A stretch of 64,000 nucleotides of DNA. Source: Yersinia enterocolitica. Lineage in GTDB: Bacteria > Pseudomonadota > Gammaproteobacteria > Enterobacterales > Enterobacteriaceae. This document shows, one piece after another, positions 17,430 to 27,364 of the stretch. The notes below the pieces were generated by a model. It was given only the letters and a program-made list of their open reading frames with translations. It did not search any database and was not told the origin of the DNA. The stretch spans positions 4,216,001 to 4,280,000 of the forward strand of contig NBTC02000002.1 of NCBI GenBank assembly GCA_002082245.2, given 5' to 3'. The position numbers were made by a program, and so were the translations under genes. The first letter of the stretch is position 1, and each line of letters opens with the position of its first letter.

Positions 17430-17598
17430 TAAATTCATCCTTTTCGCCTATATTAATATCTATATGTATTAAGTAGATTCAGGATATCGAATAGCTTAAA
17501 AGCAGTAATGAGATATTCTAATTTTTCCTGTGAATATTAAGTCATACCTATTTATAGGTATGACTAATTGTCAGGCCTAAATCTAATGAGAGTACACC

Positions 17599-20500
17599 AT
17601 GAATAAAGTATTTAAAGTCATTTGGAATAGTGCCTTAGGCCGCTATGACGTTGCATCTGAAATCTCTAAATCAGGAAAAAAAACTAAGTCACTTTGCTCA
17701 GGAATTGTCGATACAACCTTAGGTTTAACAACCCCCTCTCGCCTGAGCCAGATTGCAATGACCTTGATGTTTACATTAGGGGCGAGTTCTGTCTTTGCCG
17801 CAGATATTAGCGTACCGGTATTTACGCCTGATGTAGAATTTGAACAGACCTTCACAGGGACTGGCAATACCTTAGTAGGCAGTTTTAGCAATATCGCTAA
17901 GGGAGATATTGGTTTTAAAAACAGTAAACTGGGTGATATTCCCCCGGGGAACTTCCTCTATGGTGCTGAGAATCTGATCAGTAAAAACATTTTCAACTTA
18001 GGTGAGATGGTTACTGAAACTTTCCTTGACCCGAAAGGCACTGGCGCATTAATTACTATTAATGTGTATAGCAGTACTGCGATGTCAATTAAACCGCTTG
18101 CCGATTTTGTGGTACCTGTTTCTTATGCGGTTGGTGAAAATGGCCAGTATGTGAATCGCAACTTATTCCATGTGCAGGATAGCAGTGATCTGACCGTGGC
18201 TGTCGGTAGCACGGCCGCAGGTTGGGTTAATGACAGCAATAACTATTTTAACGCCATTCTTAAAGGCAGCCTGAAAAGTGAAGCGGCGACAACAACTTCT
18301 TCAGGATTCTATGTTGACTCTACTACATCGGCCCAGAATACAGTCTTAAATTATAACGCCAAAACTGTAGTCAACCTGGGTAATAACAATAATAACATTC
18401 GCGATAGTAGTACCGCGGTGGCCAATTCGGTGCTTGATGACTTCGTCGGTACCTTCACCAGTCCCTATTTAGGGGCCCAAAATGTTCAAAATTTTGCTGA
18501 TTTCCAAAAATACAACAATGACTTGATTGCAGGTATTAAAAGTGGTGCGATCGTGCTGGACAGCAAAGGTTATCAAGCCGAGCTGGCGCGGGCCTATTTC
18601 ACTAACGGTTCCAATACTTCACCAAAAGTCACCCCGATCTATCTTGATATGGGGATTGATGCTAATGATGCCGTAAATCACATTGTCGATTCTGACCGTG
18701 TTGCCTTTATTCATGGTGATGGTCAGCATGCCATTGTGAATATTGGTGCTGATGCCAATATTCAGGCGTTCAATACGGATATTTCACTGGTGCGGCTGGA
18801 AGACGGTGCAACCCTGAATAACGCCGGGACTTTGGGGTCAACTTCTGCAACAGTTCGTGGTACCAATATTATTTTTGCCACTGACAGTACGGTTATTATT
18901 GACACTACTGGGGTACTGGATGCAGGGACTAATCCTGAGATGCTGGACTTCAAGCCCACACCTACCTCAACATTGCCGTTGTACATAGCTAACGGCAGTC
19001 ATACCGCTATTTTAGCTAATGGAGTTTCGTCAGTTACCAACAATGGTGTGATTAATACCGCTTCTCGTGGGGCAAGCGCTTATACTCGCGCGGCGGTGAT
19101 CGATGGCAACTCGACCTTCGTCAATAACGGCGCGATCAATATTGCTTCAACTATCGATTTGTCTCCTGCAGCAGGTTATTTGAATGAGGGGGTGAGTGTT
19201 CAGAAAGGCTCTACCTTTGAAAATAACGGTACCGTCTATGTGGGCCGTCAATCACAACGTTCGTTAACTGATGTAGTCACTGACCTGGCCATTAAGACTC
19301 AGTCTTATGCAGTTAGATTACTGCAAGATACCGTTAACTTGAGCAATATCGCTACCTTTACCAATAGTGCGACCGGTAAAATCGTGATTGGCAGCAAAAC
19401 TGAAAACTCTACAGCTATTGCTGCACAAGGAGCGAGAACAGTAGTCAATCAAAACGGCACTATTGAGCTCAACGGTGCTGGTGCTGTATCCGGACAAAAT
19501 GCAGGGCAGAATATCGGTATCTCTTCCAGCGCTAACGCCACGAATATCTTCAATAATGGTGATATCGTTATAAATGGTATCAATACCGTCGGTATCAAAG
19601 TACTGACCAACAGTTCAGCCACTAACGCCGGTAACGTTTATGTAAATAACGGGCTTGATGCTGCCACTAAACTGGCGAACTACGGTATTCAGGCGGTTGG
19701 TGCGGGCGCGGTGGCTAATCTCTCTGGTGAGGTAAAGCTGGCGGGCGATGGTGCTATTGGGGTGGTTGCTGAAGATAAAGGTACCATTAATGTCTCCGGT
19801 ACCGGTCAGGTTGAGTTTGTTTCAGGTAAAAAACAGGTGGGCTACCTGATTTACGGTACGGGCTCTAGCGTCAATAACATTGCCACGGGTGATGAAACGG
19901 TTTCAACCGAAGGCTCTACACTGTATCGCGTTGATAAGGGTGCCAGCTTTATCGGGACCACAGCCTCAACCATGAATGCCACCGGTAAAGATTCTTCTCT
20001 TATTCAAGTCACCGGTGTTGGCAGTACATTTAACTCCGGCGCGTTAGATATGGTCCTGTCTGGCGAGGGCTCTACTGGGGTAAAAGTCGAGGGTGGCGCC
20101 AGCGGCACCATCACGGCAGATGCCAGCCTGGAATTGAGCGGTGATGGGGCTACTGCCGGTATCGTCGATGGCAACTACTACGGCCTGGATGGTATTGCCA
20201 CCGGTGCTACCGGAAAATCTGTCTTAACCAGTTCGGCGGTATTGACCACCGGTAACACCGCGTCTGGTGCCTATGGCTATATCGCCCGTAATGGCGGTGA
20301 GCTTATCCACAATGGCTCCATTGATTTTACACAAGCAGGCAGTACTGGCGTGCTGGTAGACGGCGGGATTCTGACCAACCAAAACCTCATCACAGTCAAT
20401 GGGACTGCGGTCAATATTCAGGGTGCTAACTCTACCGTGAATAACAGCGGTACCGTCAACGCAACCGACGGCACCGCCGCTTATCTGCTGGGTGCGGGGG

Positions 20501-23500
20501 CGAGCCTGACCTTATCCGGTAACGGTGAAACCAAAGCGGGCGGCACTGCCCATGGCGTACTGCTTGATACCGGTGCCACAGCACTGACCGTGGATGGCGC
20601 AACCATCACCATGACCGCGGGCGGCACAGGTAATGCGATTGAAAACAAAGCGGAAATTACCGGTATTCAGTTAAAAGACACCACGCTGACGGTGGGTAAT
20701 GGTGCAGGTATTCGTACCGGTGCCTCCCTGGCGGCAACCAACTCTGGCACGATCAATGTCAACGGCAGCGGTACCGGTATTCTGTTTGCCAACACCGGCG
20801 ACACCATCACCGATAATACGCTGGACATGTCCGACTCGGCCGGTCTGGTGATTAACGTCAATTCAGCCGCGGGCAAAGGGATTGTCACCAACTCCCGTCA
20901 GGATCTGAAAACCGGTGCCAGCGTAAACGTCAATGATGCCGCAGGCGGTGCAGCCCTGATTGTCAAAGGCACTACCGGCCGTGTCGAGCAGTCCGGTAAC
21001 CTGATATCAACATCACTCACCAGCCCGGTGGTGGACATCAATAACGGTTATGTCACCAGCTTCGTCAACAGCGGTACCATTCAAGCCAACAGCGCCACGC
21101 AGCAGGCTGTCGTAACCAATACTGGGACGGGTCTGGCATTTACCAACGCCACGGGTGGCACAATTGTTGGCAAGGTGGATCTGTTAGCGGGCAACAACAC
21201 CGTGACCCTGATGCAAGGCAGTAAAGGCACTGACTTCACCACCGGCAGCGGCGATGATGCCTTCATTCTGAAAGGGCTGACATTAGCCGATACCGGCGTG
21301 TTCAGCTCACTGAACGGCGGTACCGGCAGCGATACGCTGACGCTGGACAGTTCGCTGTATACCCTGAGTGATGCTGATGCCATCCAGAATATGGAATACA
21401 TCAACCTGATCAATAACTCAACGCTGACACTGGACAATGTGCTGCTGGCGCTGGGTGACAGTCAGGATGACAATGCCAACACCGGTTTTAATCTGGGTGA
21501 CGGCAGTCTGTTGCAGGTTAATAACCTGAATGCCGTGAGCTTTAACAGCAAGTTGAACGGCCTCGGCACGATGGCCGTTAATACCGCCGGTAATGCCTTT
21601 GATTTTACGGCCAATGCGGCACAGAACGCCTTTAACGGGGTACTGGCATTAGGTCACGCCACCTTTGAACTGGCGGCGGATAACACGGCAGCATTAGTGA
21701 ATGCCACCCTGAAACTGGGCGCGGACAGTATCACCACCGTCGGTGACGGTGTGCAAACTATCGGTGGGTTGGCCTTTGACGGCGGTACGGTGAAATTTAA
21801 CACCGGCACTCCGGGTGAGACGGTGGCGAAAAGCACTATCCATACCACCAAAGAGATGAACCTGCTGGGCACCGGGACGGTGGTGGTGGACATCGACAGC
21901 GTCGACAACAGCCAGACGCCGGTCAATCCGGTACTGCCCATCATGGAGCAGGATGATGCCAATACCTTGCTGCAACTGGCGGTGAGTGATGTGGTGGTGC
22001 AAGGCAATGGTGGCAATCTGGTGCTGAAAGACCAGGATGGCAATGTCATTACCGATGCCACCACGGCCGATATTGCACAAAATGGCACCACGGTCGCCAA
22101 AGGCACTTACGATTATCGCCTGAGCAGCGGTACGGGTAACGACGGTTTGTATATCGGTTACGGCCTGACCGAAGTTGAACTGCTGGGCAGCGGTGCAGAT
22201 GCACTGGCGCTGTATGCCACCAATAAAACCGGTCCTGCGGCGGATTTGAGTGCCAAAGTGACGGGCAGTGGTGAGTTGGCGATTGATACCGGTGCAGGAA
22301 ATACGGTAACACTGTCCAATCTGGACAATGATTACACCGGTTCTACCGATGTACGCAGCGGCACCTTGCAGATGCTGAATGATAATGTGTTGGGGAATAC
22401 CTCGCTGTTATCACTGGCAGCAGATACCGCCTTTGACATGAAGGGTCATAGCCAAACCGTGGGCGAACTGAACAGTACTGCGGGCTCAACGGTTGATCTC
22501 AATGGTGGCAGCTTAACCTTGAGTCAGGGCGGTATGTCTGAGGGTGAACTGACCGGCAGTGGCGCGCTGACAATTGCCGCCAATGTGCTGAGCGTTAAGG
22601 GTGCCAATACTGGCCTGAGCGCGGTGACCACCATTGCCAGTGGCGCACAAGCGTTACTGAACAATGCAGCGGGTCTGGGCGATGGCAATATCGTTAACGC
22701 CGGTCTGCTGACACTGAAAGGGGCTGCGGGCCAGTTAGCAAATGCTATCAGTGATGCCGGCAGTGTGGTGCTGGAAGATAGCAGCGACATCACATTGAGC
22801 GGTGATAACAGCCTGTTCAGTGGCCTGTTTGCTATCACGAACGGCAGCCAGTTAACTGCTTCTCAGGCAGAACATCTGGGGACGGCGGCGGTCACCAACG
22901 ACGGCGCATTGGTGCTCAATAGTGCGAGTGACTGGTTGCTGGCCAACAGCATTAGCGGCAGTGGCAGCCTGACTAAAAACGGCACAGGCACCGTATCGTT
23001 GACACAATCTGCGGCCTATACCGGCCAGACAGATATCAATGCGGGTGGCCTGATGTTAGGCAGCAGTGCTGACCCCATGACGCTGGCAAGCCAGCAGGTG
23101 AATATAGCCAGCGGTGCCTTTATGGGCGGTTTTGGTGGTGTAGCGGGCGCGGTTGATAACCAGGGCGTGCTGTTTGTGGGCAACCCAGCGGCACCGATGG
23201 TACCGGCGATGGGCCGTCTGGCTCGCCTGGCGCCGGCCAGTAATATCTTTACCGTTGGCACTGACTTAACCAACAGCGGCACGGTATTTATCGGTAACAA
23301 GACCAGTGACGGTACGGGCACCACCGGTAACCAATTAGTGGTCAACGGCAACTATATTGGCAACAACGGTCTGCTGCACTTCAACACCGCGCTGGGCGAC
23401 GACAGCTCTGCCACCGACAGCATGATTGTGAACGGCAACACCAGCGGCACCACTAACGTAAGCGTAGATAATGCGGGCGGTACGGGCGCTAAAACCTTAA

Positions 23501-24678
23501 ACGGTATTGAGCTCATTCAGGTGAATGGTCAATCCGACGGTGAGTTTGTGAACCCTGGCCGTATCGTAGCGGGTGCATATGATTACTCACTCGTACGTGG
23601 GGTGGGTTCAAACGCCAGTAACTGGTATTTGACCAGCCTGAGCAATTTGCCGATTGATCCAGAGAACCCGGTTGATCCAGAAAATCCAGTGGGCCCAGGC
23701 GAGGAAACTAAACGTCCTGAAGCCGGCAGCTACACCGCGAACCTGGCCGCAGCCAACACTATGTTTGTGACGCGTCTGCACGATCGTTTGGGCGAAACAC
23801 AGTATATCGACGCCCTGACTGGCGAGCAGAAAGTGACCAGCATGTGGCTGCGTAACGAAGGCGGACATAACCGTTCACGTGACACCAGTGGTCAGTTGAA
23901 AACCCAAAGCAACCGCTATGTGATGCAATTGGGTGGCGATATCGCCCAGTGGAGCAACGATGGTCTGGACCGTTTACACCTGGGTGTGATGGCCGGTTAC
24001 GGTAATAGCAAAAGCGACACCCACGCGAAATCGGGCTATAAGTCGAGTGGTTCGGTTGATGGTTACACCGCCGGGGTGTACAGCACCTGGTATGCCAACG
24101 ACGAAGACAAGTCGGGCTTGTATGTTGACGGTTGGGCGCAGTACAGCTGGTTTAACAATAGCGTGCAGGGCGACGGTCTGGCGACGGAAGAGTATAAATC
24201 GAAAGGGATCACCGCGTCGGTCGAGAGCGGCTACACCTTTAAAATCGGCGAGAATAAGTCTAAGAACGAAACGTACTTTATCCAGCCGAAAGCCCAAATC
24301 ACCTGGATGGGTGTGAAGGCTGACGAGCACCGTGAAGCAAACGGTACTCAGGTGAGTGGTCAAGGCGACGGTAATATCCAGACCCGTCTGGGGCTGCGTT
24401 CTTATATGAAAGGCCACCACGAAAGTGATAATGGCAAGGATCGCGAGTTCCAACCGTTTGTGGAAGCCAACTGGATCCACAACACCAAAGATTTTGGCAC
24501 CAATATGAACGCGGTTGAAGTGAAACAAGCTGGCGCGAAGAATATCGGTGAACTGAAAGTGGGTGTTGAGGGGCAATTGAACAAGCAACTGAATGTCTGG
24601 GGTAACGTCGGCCAGCAATTGGGCGACAAAGGTTACAGCGATACTGCAGTGATGTTAGGGGTGAAATACAACTTCTAA
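17599..24678 (+). CDS. Giant type Va autotransporter adhesin, copy 1
   Basis: The 2359-residue protein begins with an extended signal peptide region (MNKVFKVIWNSALGRYDVAS) and a hydrophobic core ending in FAADI near residue 75. The passenger is beta-helix-like, rich in short N-G-T/N-N-G repeats (VNNGVINTAS, NNGTVYVG, VNNSGTVNATDG). A Pro/Glu linker (PIDPENPVDPENP) follows near residue 2020. The C-terminal 270 residues form the autotransporter beta-barrel (SMWLRNEGGHNRS ... GVKYNF, terminal Phe). It should be a surface-exposed adhesin or biofilm factor. From residue 822 on it is almost identical to the inverted copy at 39310-46365, whereas residues 1-821 diverge strongly. Confidence 0.9.
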   Translation: MNKVFKVIWNSALGRYDVASEISKSGKKTKSLCSGIVDTTLGLTTPSRLSQIAMTLMFTLGASSVFAADISVPVFTPDVEFEQTFTGTGNTLVGSFSNIAKGDIGFKNSKLGDIPPGNFLYGAENLISKNIFNLGEMVTETFLDPKGTGALITINVYSSTAMSIKPLADFVVPVSYAVGENGQYVNRNLFHVQDSSDLTVAVGSTAAGWVNDSNNYFNAILKGSLKSEAATTTSSGFYVDSTTSAQNTVLNYNAKTVVNLGNNNNNIRDSSTAVANSVLDDFVGTFTSPYLGAQNVQNFADFQKYNNDLIAGIKSGAIVLDSKGYQAELARAYFTNGSNTSPKVTPIYLDMGIDANDAVNHIVDSDRVAFIHGDGQHAIVNIGADANIQAFNTDISLVRLEDGATLNNAGTLGSTSATVRGTNIIFATDSTVIIDTTGVLDAGTNPEMLDFKPTPTSTLPLYIANGSHTAILANGVSSVTNNGVINTASRGASAYTRAAVIDGNSTFVNNGAINIASTIDLSPAAGYLNEGVSVQKGSTFENNGTVYVGRQSQRSLTDVVTDLAIKTQSYAVRLLQDTVNLSNIATFTNSATGKIVIGSKTENSTAIAAQGARTVVNQNGTIELNGAGAVSGQNAGQNIGISSSANATNIFNNGDIVINGINTVGIKVLTNSSATNAGNVYVNNGLDAATKLANYGIQAVGAGAVANLSGEVKLAGDGAIGVVAEDKGTINVSGTGQVEFVSGKKQVGYLIYGTGSSVNNIATGDETVSTEGSTLYRVDKGASFIGTTASTMNATGKDSSLIQVTGVGSTFNSGALDMVLSGEGSTGVKVEGGASGTITADASLELSGDGATAGIVDGNYYGLDGIATGATGKSVLTSSAVLTTGNTASGAYGYIARNGGELIHNGSIDFTQAGSTGVLVDGGILTNQNLITVNGTAVNIQGANSTVNNSGTVNATDGTAAYLLGAGASLTLSGNGETKAGGTAHGVLLDTGATALTVDGATITMTAGGTGNAIENKAEITGIQLKDTTLTVGNGAGIRTGASLAATNSGTINVNGSGTGILFANTGDTITDNTLDMSDSAGLVINVNSAAGKGIVTNSRQDLKTGASVNVNDAAGGAALIVKGTTGRVEQSGNLISTSLTSPVVDINNGYVTSFVNSGTIQANSATQQAVVTNTGTGLAFTNATGGTIVGKVDLLAGNNTVTLMQGSKGTDFTTGSGDDAFILKGLTLADTGVFSSLNGGTGSDTLTLDSSLYTLSDADAIQNMEYINLINNSTLTLDNVLLALGDSQDDNANTGFNLGDGSLLQVNNLNAVSFNSKLNGLGTMAVNTAGNAFDFTANAAQNAFNGVLALGHATFELAADNTAALVNATLKLGADSITTVGDGVQTIGGLAFDGGTVKFNTGTPGETVAKSTIHTTKEMNLLGTGTVVVDIDSVDNSQTPVNPVLPIMEQDDANTLLQLAVSDVVVQGNGGNLVLKDQDGNVITDATTADIAQNGTTVAKGTYDYRLSSGTGNDGLYIGYGLTEVELLGSGADALALYATNKTGPAADLSAKVTGSGELAIDTGAGNTVTLSNLDNDYTGSTDVRSGTLQMLNDNVLGNTSLLSLAADTAFDMKGHSQTVGELNSTAGSTVDLNGGSLTLSQGGMSEGELTGSGALTIAANVLSVKGANTGLSAVTTIASGAQALLNNAAGLGDGNIVNAGLLTLKGAAGQLANAISDAGSVVLEDSSDITLSGDNSLFSGLFAITNGSQLTASQAEHLGTAAVTNDGALVLNSASDWLLANSISGSGSLTKNGTGTVSLTQSAAYTGQTDINAGGLMLGSSADPMTLASQQVNIASGAFMGGFGGVAGAVDNQGVLFVGNPAAPMVPAMGRLARLAPASNIFTVGTDLTNSGTVFIGNKTSDGTGTTGNQLVVNGNYIGNNGLLHFNTALGDDSSATDSMIVNGNTSGTTNVSVDNAGGTGAKTLNGIELIQVNGQSDGEFVNPGRIVAGAYDYSLVRGVGSNASNWYLTSLSNLPIDPENPVDPENPVGPGEETKRPEAGSYTANLAAANTMFVTRLHDRLGETQYIDALTGEQKVTSMWLRNEGGHNRSRDTSGQLKTQSNRYVMQLGGDIAQWSNDGLDRLHLGVMAGYGNSKSDTHAKSGYKSSGSVDGYTAGVYSTWYANDEDKSGLYVDGWAQYSWFNNSVQGDGLATEEYKSKGITASVESGYTFKIGENKSKNETYFIQPKAQITWMGVKADEHREANGTQVSGQGDGNIQTRLGLRSYMKGHHESDNGKDREFQPFVEANWIHNTKDFGTNMNAVEVKQAGAKNIGELKVGVEGQLNKQLNVWGNVGQQLGDKGYSDTAVMLGVKYNF
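20062..24678 (+). repeat. Left arm of a 4617-bp near-identical inverted repeat
   Basis: It covers the last 1538 codons of autotransporter 1. The partner is 39310-43926 on the minus strand and has exactly the same length. I could find only four base differences by reading: two amino-acid changes (NPAAPMVPAM versus NPTAPVVPAM) and two silent ones. The match begins abruptly at GGCGAGGGC; upstream of it the two genes differ at many positions. Confidence 0.9.
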
Positions 24679-24695
24679 TAAGAGTGACACAAGCT

Positions 24696-24723
24696 GAATA
24701 GTGGCACTTCGGTGCCACTATTC
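24696..24723 (+). terminator. 12-bp hairpin with TTCG loop after autotransporter 1
   Basis: GAATAGTGGCAC-TTCG-GTGCCACTATTC is a perfect stem with a stable tetraloop, 18 bp after the stop. There is no T-run, so it may act as an mRNA 3' stabiliser or weak terminator. The second autotransporter has the same design with a different stem sequence. Confidence 0.6.
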
Positions 24724-24780
24724 ATCCACCGAAAATAAGTTATAGTCCATTTTTAATATAGATAGAATAGTAGAGAAAGG

Positions 24781-25227
24781 ATGCGTCGTATTATGCGGGT
24801 TATTATTTCAGGCTATTGTAGTTTGACACGCTTTTCACTAGAGATAATCCTTAAAGAAATAATGTCAATCCAAAAAAAACAAATAAGTATTAATGCAGAT
24901 AAATATGTATTGATAGATAACAAATATATAAAAAAAGATGAGAGAGATATATATATCCTGGATGTAGATAATAGCTCTCTTTTTGATTCATTTAAAACCA
25001 TTGAAAAAATAAGGAAGTCAAGTCCCCTTTCTTTTATTATAGTGCTTGGTAGAAAAAATGAAAAGATGGGAGGCTATAGCTATTTGTCCGTTGTGGCTGA
25101 TTGTATACTTTGTAAGACAGCATCTATAAAAACAATTAAAAACATGTTAATTGTTTTTTTAACTTCAAGTGAACCTCCTAAAAAATTTCATCGAACAAAA
25201 TTAGTCAAAAAGTTAATTAGTTACTAA
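24781..25227 (+). CDS. Regulator-like protein lacking a DNA-binding domain
   Basis: The 148-residue protein resembles the N-terminal receiver-like half of LuxR-type regulators such as the 16782 gene: a first strand MRVIISGYCSLTRFSLEIILKE, a DIYILDVDN strand and SPLSFIIVLGRKNEK. It stops after a short linker (KKFHRTKLVKKLISY) before any HTH. The ribosome site (GAGAAAGG) is directly adjacent to ATG 24781, so ATG 24793 may be the true start. It is very AT-rich. It could be a truncated regulator or a stand-alone partner that heterodimerises. Confidence 0.5.
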   Translation: MRRIMRVIISGYCSLTRFSLEIILKEIMSIQKKQISINADKYVLIDNKYIKKDERDIYILDVDNSSLFDSFKTIEKIRKSSPLSFIIVLGRKNEKMGGYSYLSVVADCILCKTASIKTIKNMLIVFLTSSEPPKKFHRTKLVKKLISY

Positions 25228-25236
25228 ATCCAATAC

Positions 25237-25365
25237 GGCACTATTGCAAAAATAAGATGATGGTAAGATAAATCTCCATTTTGGCCGAAGGAGTAAAGCA
25301 CGACCCCATTCACAGGTCGGCATTTTCAGAGTGCTATTATTCTCTGGTCTGTACGCTGGTACTAA
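25237..25365 (+). mobile_element. 5'-end relic of an IS26-like (IS6-family) element
   Basis: A left inverted repeat GGCACTATTGCAAA (25237) is followed by a leader matching that of the element at 30127-30946. The transposase start has ATG changed to ACG (25300) and encodes TPFTGRHFQSAIILWSVRWY, then TAA. The rest of the element is missing. Confidence 0.75.
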
Positions 25366-25568
25366 AACTGTGCTTAGTTGTTAATTCTGATTTGGGAGTC
25401 ATGACAATTAAATAAGCATTACAAAGCCATGCGAAGTAAATAAGTTAAGTTCTCGCTGGATTTGAAAGTTATCTTTTAAATTTACAGGGAATGTTTTGCG
25501 CGGGTATAGAAAATATAAATAATAAAAACAATGCATTTTTAATAAATATATTGTTTGAGGCGAGGTCA

Positions 25569-25832
25569 ATGAAACCTAATAATCTACGTAAAGAAGAAGT
25601 CATGGGCATATTGGAAGAAACTTGTAATGTTCTGAAAGAACAGTTTGGTGGATCTGTCCCCCCAGTGGGCAGTTGGCCAAAAACCAGAGAGTTGGCTGAT
25701 AAAGCGCATTTGGATATTTATACTGCAAGATTAGTATTAATGAAGTTGGTTGATGAGAACAGAGCCAAGATGTCTGAAACTAAAGTGTTGAATTCATTAC
25801 GCTGGTTTATTACTCAGACAGCAGAAGAATAG
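25569..25832 (+). CDS. PapI/FaeA-like fimbrial-type regulator
   Basis: The 87-residue protein matches the small winged-helix FaeA/PapI family in its core WPKTRELADKAHLDIYTARLVLMKLVDE (residues 36-63) and the ending LRWFIT. PapI-type proteins cooperate with Lrp at GATC-containing operators to switch pili on and off. ATG 25569, behind GAGGCGAGG, is a better start than an upstream in-frame ATG at 25491. No fimbrial genes are nearby; the nearest surface gene is autotransporter 1, so this is an orphan regulator or the remnant of a fimbrial cluster. Confidence 0.75.
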   Translation: MKPNNLRKEEVMGILEETCNVLKEQFGGSVPPVGSWPKTRELADKAHLDIYTARLVLMKLVDENRAKMSETKVLNSLRWFITQTAEE

Positions 25833-25911
25833 AGGCGACGATCCCATGGGCTTGTTGCAAATAATGAGAGCCGGTGACTCTCCTCATCGATGGGTGGGAT
25901 AATTGGCCCTG

Positions 25912-26616
25912 TCGCATTAACAGATCGAGGTCGGCAAAATAGCACTGCCTATTTTTTTATAGCGGCCAACAGATAAAATTGTTCTGCCGGTGACAATCCG
26001 TCGCCAGCAGGATGATGAAGTTGTCCTTTGCGTATCATCTGTACCAGCTCAATACCCGCCAACAAGGTCTGTGCCCGTCGAAAGGAGTTGAATCCCAGCA
26101 TCGTGCGTATCCGACGTTTGATATTCCGGTGATCTTGCTCGACAAGGTTGTTCAGGATCTTACTTTGCCTGACGGTAATCGCTTCCTCATCGGGTTTGTC
26201 GGCATTGAGCGTGGGCAAAGCTGCGGTGTTAGCACCACTTTTATCGATAGTGACTACCTAGGGTTTATCCTGGTGACGAATGGCCTTGCCGAAGAAACGC
26301 AGGGCTGCGGGGGCATCACGTTTGGCGGTCAATAGAGCGTCGATAGTCTGGCCATTGGAGTCCACAGCATGACACAGGTATTTCCACTGGCCGTAAACAC
26401 CGACGTCCCACGCTGCGCTTGTGCCGACTGAAAGCCTTATATAGCAAAGGGGTTCCCAGCGATACAGGGTAGAATGGCCAACGATAATACCGCGTTCTGC
26501 CATCATCTCTTCTAGGTTGCGTAGACTCAGGGCGTAAGCGAGATACCAGCGAACACATTGGGCGATGATATCAACGGGTAGTGCAGACGTTTGAAGGCTT
26601 TTCTTATCAGAGACAT
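25912..26616 (-). pseudogene. Degenerate IS6-family transposase
   Basis: The minus-strand reading starts at ATG 26616 (MSLIRKAFKRLHYP), shifts frame, and continues as RNLEEMMAERGIIVGHSTLYRW in the next frame. After further shifts and a stop near 26258 the C-terminal part RQSKILNNLVEQDHRNIKRRIRTMLGF lies at 25949-26218. The DDE-catalytic gene is broken in several places. The terminal 150 bp (25912-26060) is repeated at 29957. Confidence 0.8.
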
Positions 26617-27040
26617 TTCAAATAACACCTTAAAACTGTATGTTAACCGACGACAGCTTCATGCAACAGAGCCACTTAGCTTCCACTGGGCTAACCAGCA
26701 GAGCCAAAACAGTTTAAAAACATAACTTCACTTAGTCATTCATCCACAGTTCGTGGGGAAAATAAGAATACGTCGATCTTAAATATAGCTATTTATACGG
26801 GACGTATAAAAGTTTAACTAGTGCTTAGTGCAGAGATTGGAATTGTCTGAATTATTATCTAATAGCCATTATCCTATCAATAAGTGAAATTATTTCATGT
26901 TGAGTGTAGTGCTTAACTTTCCAATGGAGGGTAATATACGACTGAAATTTAGCTTTGTAATTTAAACTCTAGTTTTAAATTAGTCGCGTTCTTTTTGGTT
27001 TTTATATTTTACAATTTAATTGGATGAAAAAGAGGCAAGG
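26617..27040. other. AT-rich interval before the small secreted genes
   Basis: No coding sequence is supported. It contains the outer end of the IS6 relic and an AT-rich stretch from about 26760 that probably includes the promoter of the next gene. Confidence 0.35.
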
Positions 27041-27286
27041 ATGAGAGGGTTTTTATTATCACTTTTAGTATCTGGTGTAATTATGGGGACAATGGCTCCA
27101 GTTTTTGCTCAGAACGTTCCTTTTGATAGTAGCGGGAAAATGGGGAAAACTGGCTGGACGTCCTGGAAAAGAGTGGTTTTATCGAAAAACATGCCACTTA
27201 TGAGATATTGTAGTCGCGACTATTACAAAAATGGCCGTTACGTTACGTCACAAAATAAAATAGTACGCATGTATCAATTTTGTTGA
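27041..27286 (+). CDS. Small secreted cysteine protein, paralogue A
   Basis: The 81-residue precursor starts at ATG 27041 (MRGFLLSLLVSGVIMG) behind AGAGGCAAGG; an in-frame ATG at 27020 would add seven charged residues to the signal. Cleavage after PVFA gives QNVPFDSSGK and a mature peptide of about 58 residues. Two cysteines (RYCSRDYYKNG and the final Cys) could form one disulfide. It shares AQNVPF, G-W-x-x-W-K, Cx-R-x-x-YYKNG and a terminal Cys with the gene 79 bp downstream. The family was not recognised. Confidence 0.65.
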   Translation: MRGFLLSLLVSGVIMGTMAPVFAQNVPFDSSGKMGKTGWTSWKRVVLSKNMPLMRYCSRDYYKNGRYVTSQNKIVRMYQFC

Positions 27287-27364
27287 GCAACGAACAGTTG
27301 AACGAAGTTAACCATTATTTATTATGGCATCATAAGTAGATATATTAATTAAGGATGATTTTTA

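Noticed and set aside
17599..24678. Repeated N-G/N-N-G peptide units in the autotransporter as a possible DNA tandem repeat or CRISPR
   Set aside because: The units are irregular in length and sequence at DNA level and have no spacer structure; no CRISPR array was seen in the window.
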